Origin: Symbiodinium kawagutii
Lineage: Eukaryota; Sar; Dinophyceae; Suessiales; Symbiodiniaceae
Direction: 5' to 3'
Assembly (NCBI GenBank): GCA_009767595.1
Contig: VSDK01002168.1
Location: 252,503-316,502 of the forward strand
Length of the DNA: 64,000 bases
Shown here one piece after another: positions 63,547-64,000 of the stretch (positions within the stretch are counted from its first letter, which is position 1; each line of letters starts with the position of its first letter). Made by a program: the position numbers and the translations under genes. The notes under the pieces are model-generated. The model made no database searches. It was not told the origin of the DNA and was given only the letters and a program-made list of their open reading frames with translations.

Positions 63547-64000
63547 ATGATAGTGAACGCCGGGAATCTTTTCTCAAAAGTTTGTGAGGTGGTATTCATT
63601 ATGTCTTTTCTTTGGAACCGTGTTTTTCTCAATGTCTCCATCTCTTTCGTTCTGGGATCTGAGGATGTGGCATTGAGGCAGTTGTTCCAGAAGGTTGCCA
63701 AGTATTGGCCCCCCAAGCTGCGCTCAAAGAAATCTTTGGAGCCTTCCGAGGTTGCCGAAGAAGATGTTGGCATTGAGGACAGGGCTGATCAGCCAAAGGA
63801 GGCTACAGGAGCAGCAGGGGATGTGGAGGACAAAGATGAGCTCATCTATGGTGATGTGACCCCTGATACCAAACCCACCAATGATGAATACTTGGCTTGG
63901 ACATTGGGAGGCTCGCTGCGAGCAAATTCGCCATGGGCAACATTTTGCCCGGGGTCACCTGAAGACTTGAGCGCTATGCCGGATGAGATCGATAAAAAGT
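63547..64000 (+). CDS. Open reading frame running off the right edge
   Basis: The frame is open from 63445 to the end of the window (185 codons). The first ATG is at 63547. The sequence includes LWNRVFLNVSISFVLGSEDV, then a charged, probably disordered stretch (SEVAEEDVGIEDRADQPKEA, GDVEDKDELIYGDVTPDT) and TNDEYLAWTLGG. Codon use is protein-like throughout. It is the only long plus-strand ORF without interruption. It may continue the interrupted region to its left. The function is not recognised. Confidence 0.5.
   Translation, partial: MIVNAGNLFSKVCEVVFIMSFLWNRVFLNVSISFVLGSEDVALRQLFQKVAKYWPPKLRSKKSLEPSEVAEEDVGIEDRADQPKEATGAAGDVEDKDELIYGDVTPDTKPTNDEYLAWTLGGSLRANSPWATFCPGSPEDLSAMPDEIDKK

Noticed and set aside
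1..64000. Bacterial or phage origin
   Set aside because: There are no ribosome binding sites or operons, coding is split by AG/GT-type junctions, and conserved eukaryotic ATAT exons are present.

Overview
This window looks like nuclear DNA of a dinoflagellate, probably Suessiales-like; the species was not identified. The evidence is: short GC-rich exons of about 40-235 bp scattered in long AT-richer repeat-packed introns; GT donors mixed with GC and GA donors; AG acceptors, often followed by G; a first exon starting MAFVP that reads like a dinoflagellate plastid presequence; and consecutive genes on one strand. No bacterial operon, CRISPR array, rRNA or tRNA was seen. The exons were read by eye from frame, splice signals and phase continuity, so intron chains are models rather than proven transcripts.

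Layout, in the transcription direction of the main genes (minus strand, right to left). (1) About 60969 to 49985: a membrane protein with paraquat-inducible protein A (PqiA)-type segments. Its C-terminal two exons and stop codon are clear; its 5' end was not found. (2) About 49750 to 48020: minus-strand coding-like pieces of unknown function. (3) 48014 to 33344 or lower: an alpha-tubulin N-acetyltransferase (ATAT1/MEC-17 family). The core fold can be followed through nine exons, followed by a poorly conserved tail of three or more exons. One of its introns holds a 2,041-bp foldback element with 50-bp terminal inverted repeats and an 8-bp target duplication. (4) 29121 to about 805: a first exon with a plastid-targeting-like leader and then many short exons, most of them phase 0 at both ends, encoding one or two proteins not recognised here. 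(5) About 61460 to the right edge: plus-strand coding-like sequence, including an ORF that runs off the window.

The rest is intron or intergenic DNA made of repeats: at least four families of about 70-130-bp palindromic MITE-like elements (called A, B, C and E here), a 20-bp satellite, a tetranucleotide array with 36-bp higher-order structure, triplet arrays, and degenerate minisatellites based on AACCACTA / TAGTGGTT. The most interesting general pattern is that these minisatellites tend to lie in opposite orientation at the two ends of introns, so that intron ends are complementary. Stretches not listed below (for example 1140-2500, 3700-5100, 29300-31350, 53000-53850, 54250-55100) hold AT-rich intron/intergenic sequence with degenerate AACCA-type repeats and no exon I could defend.
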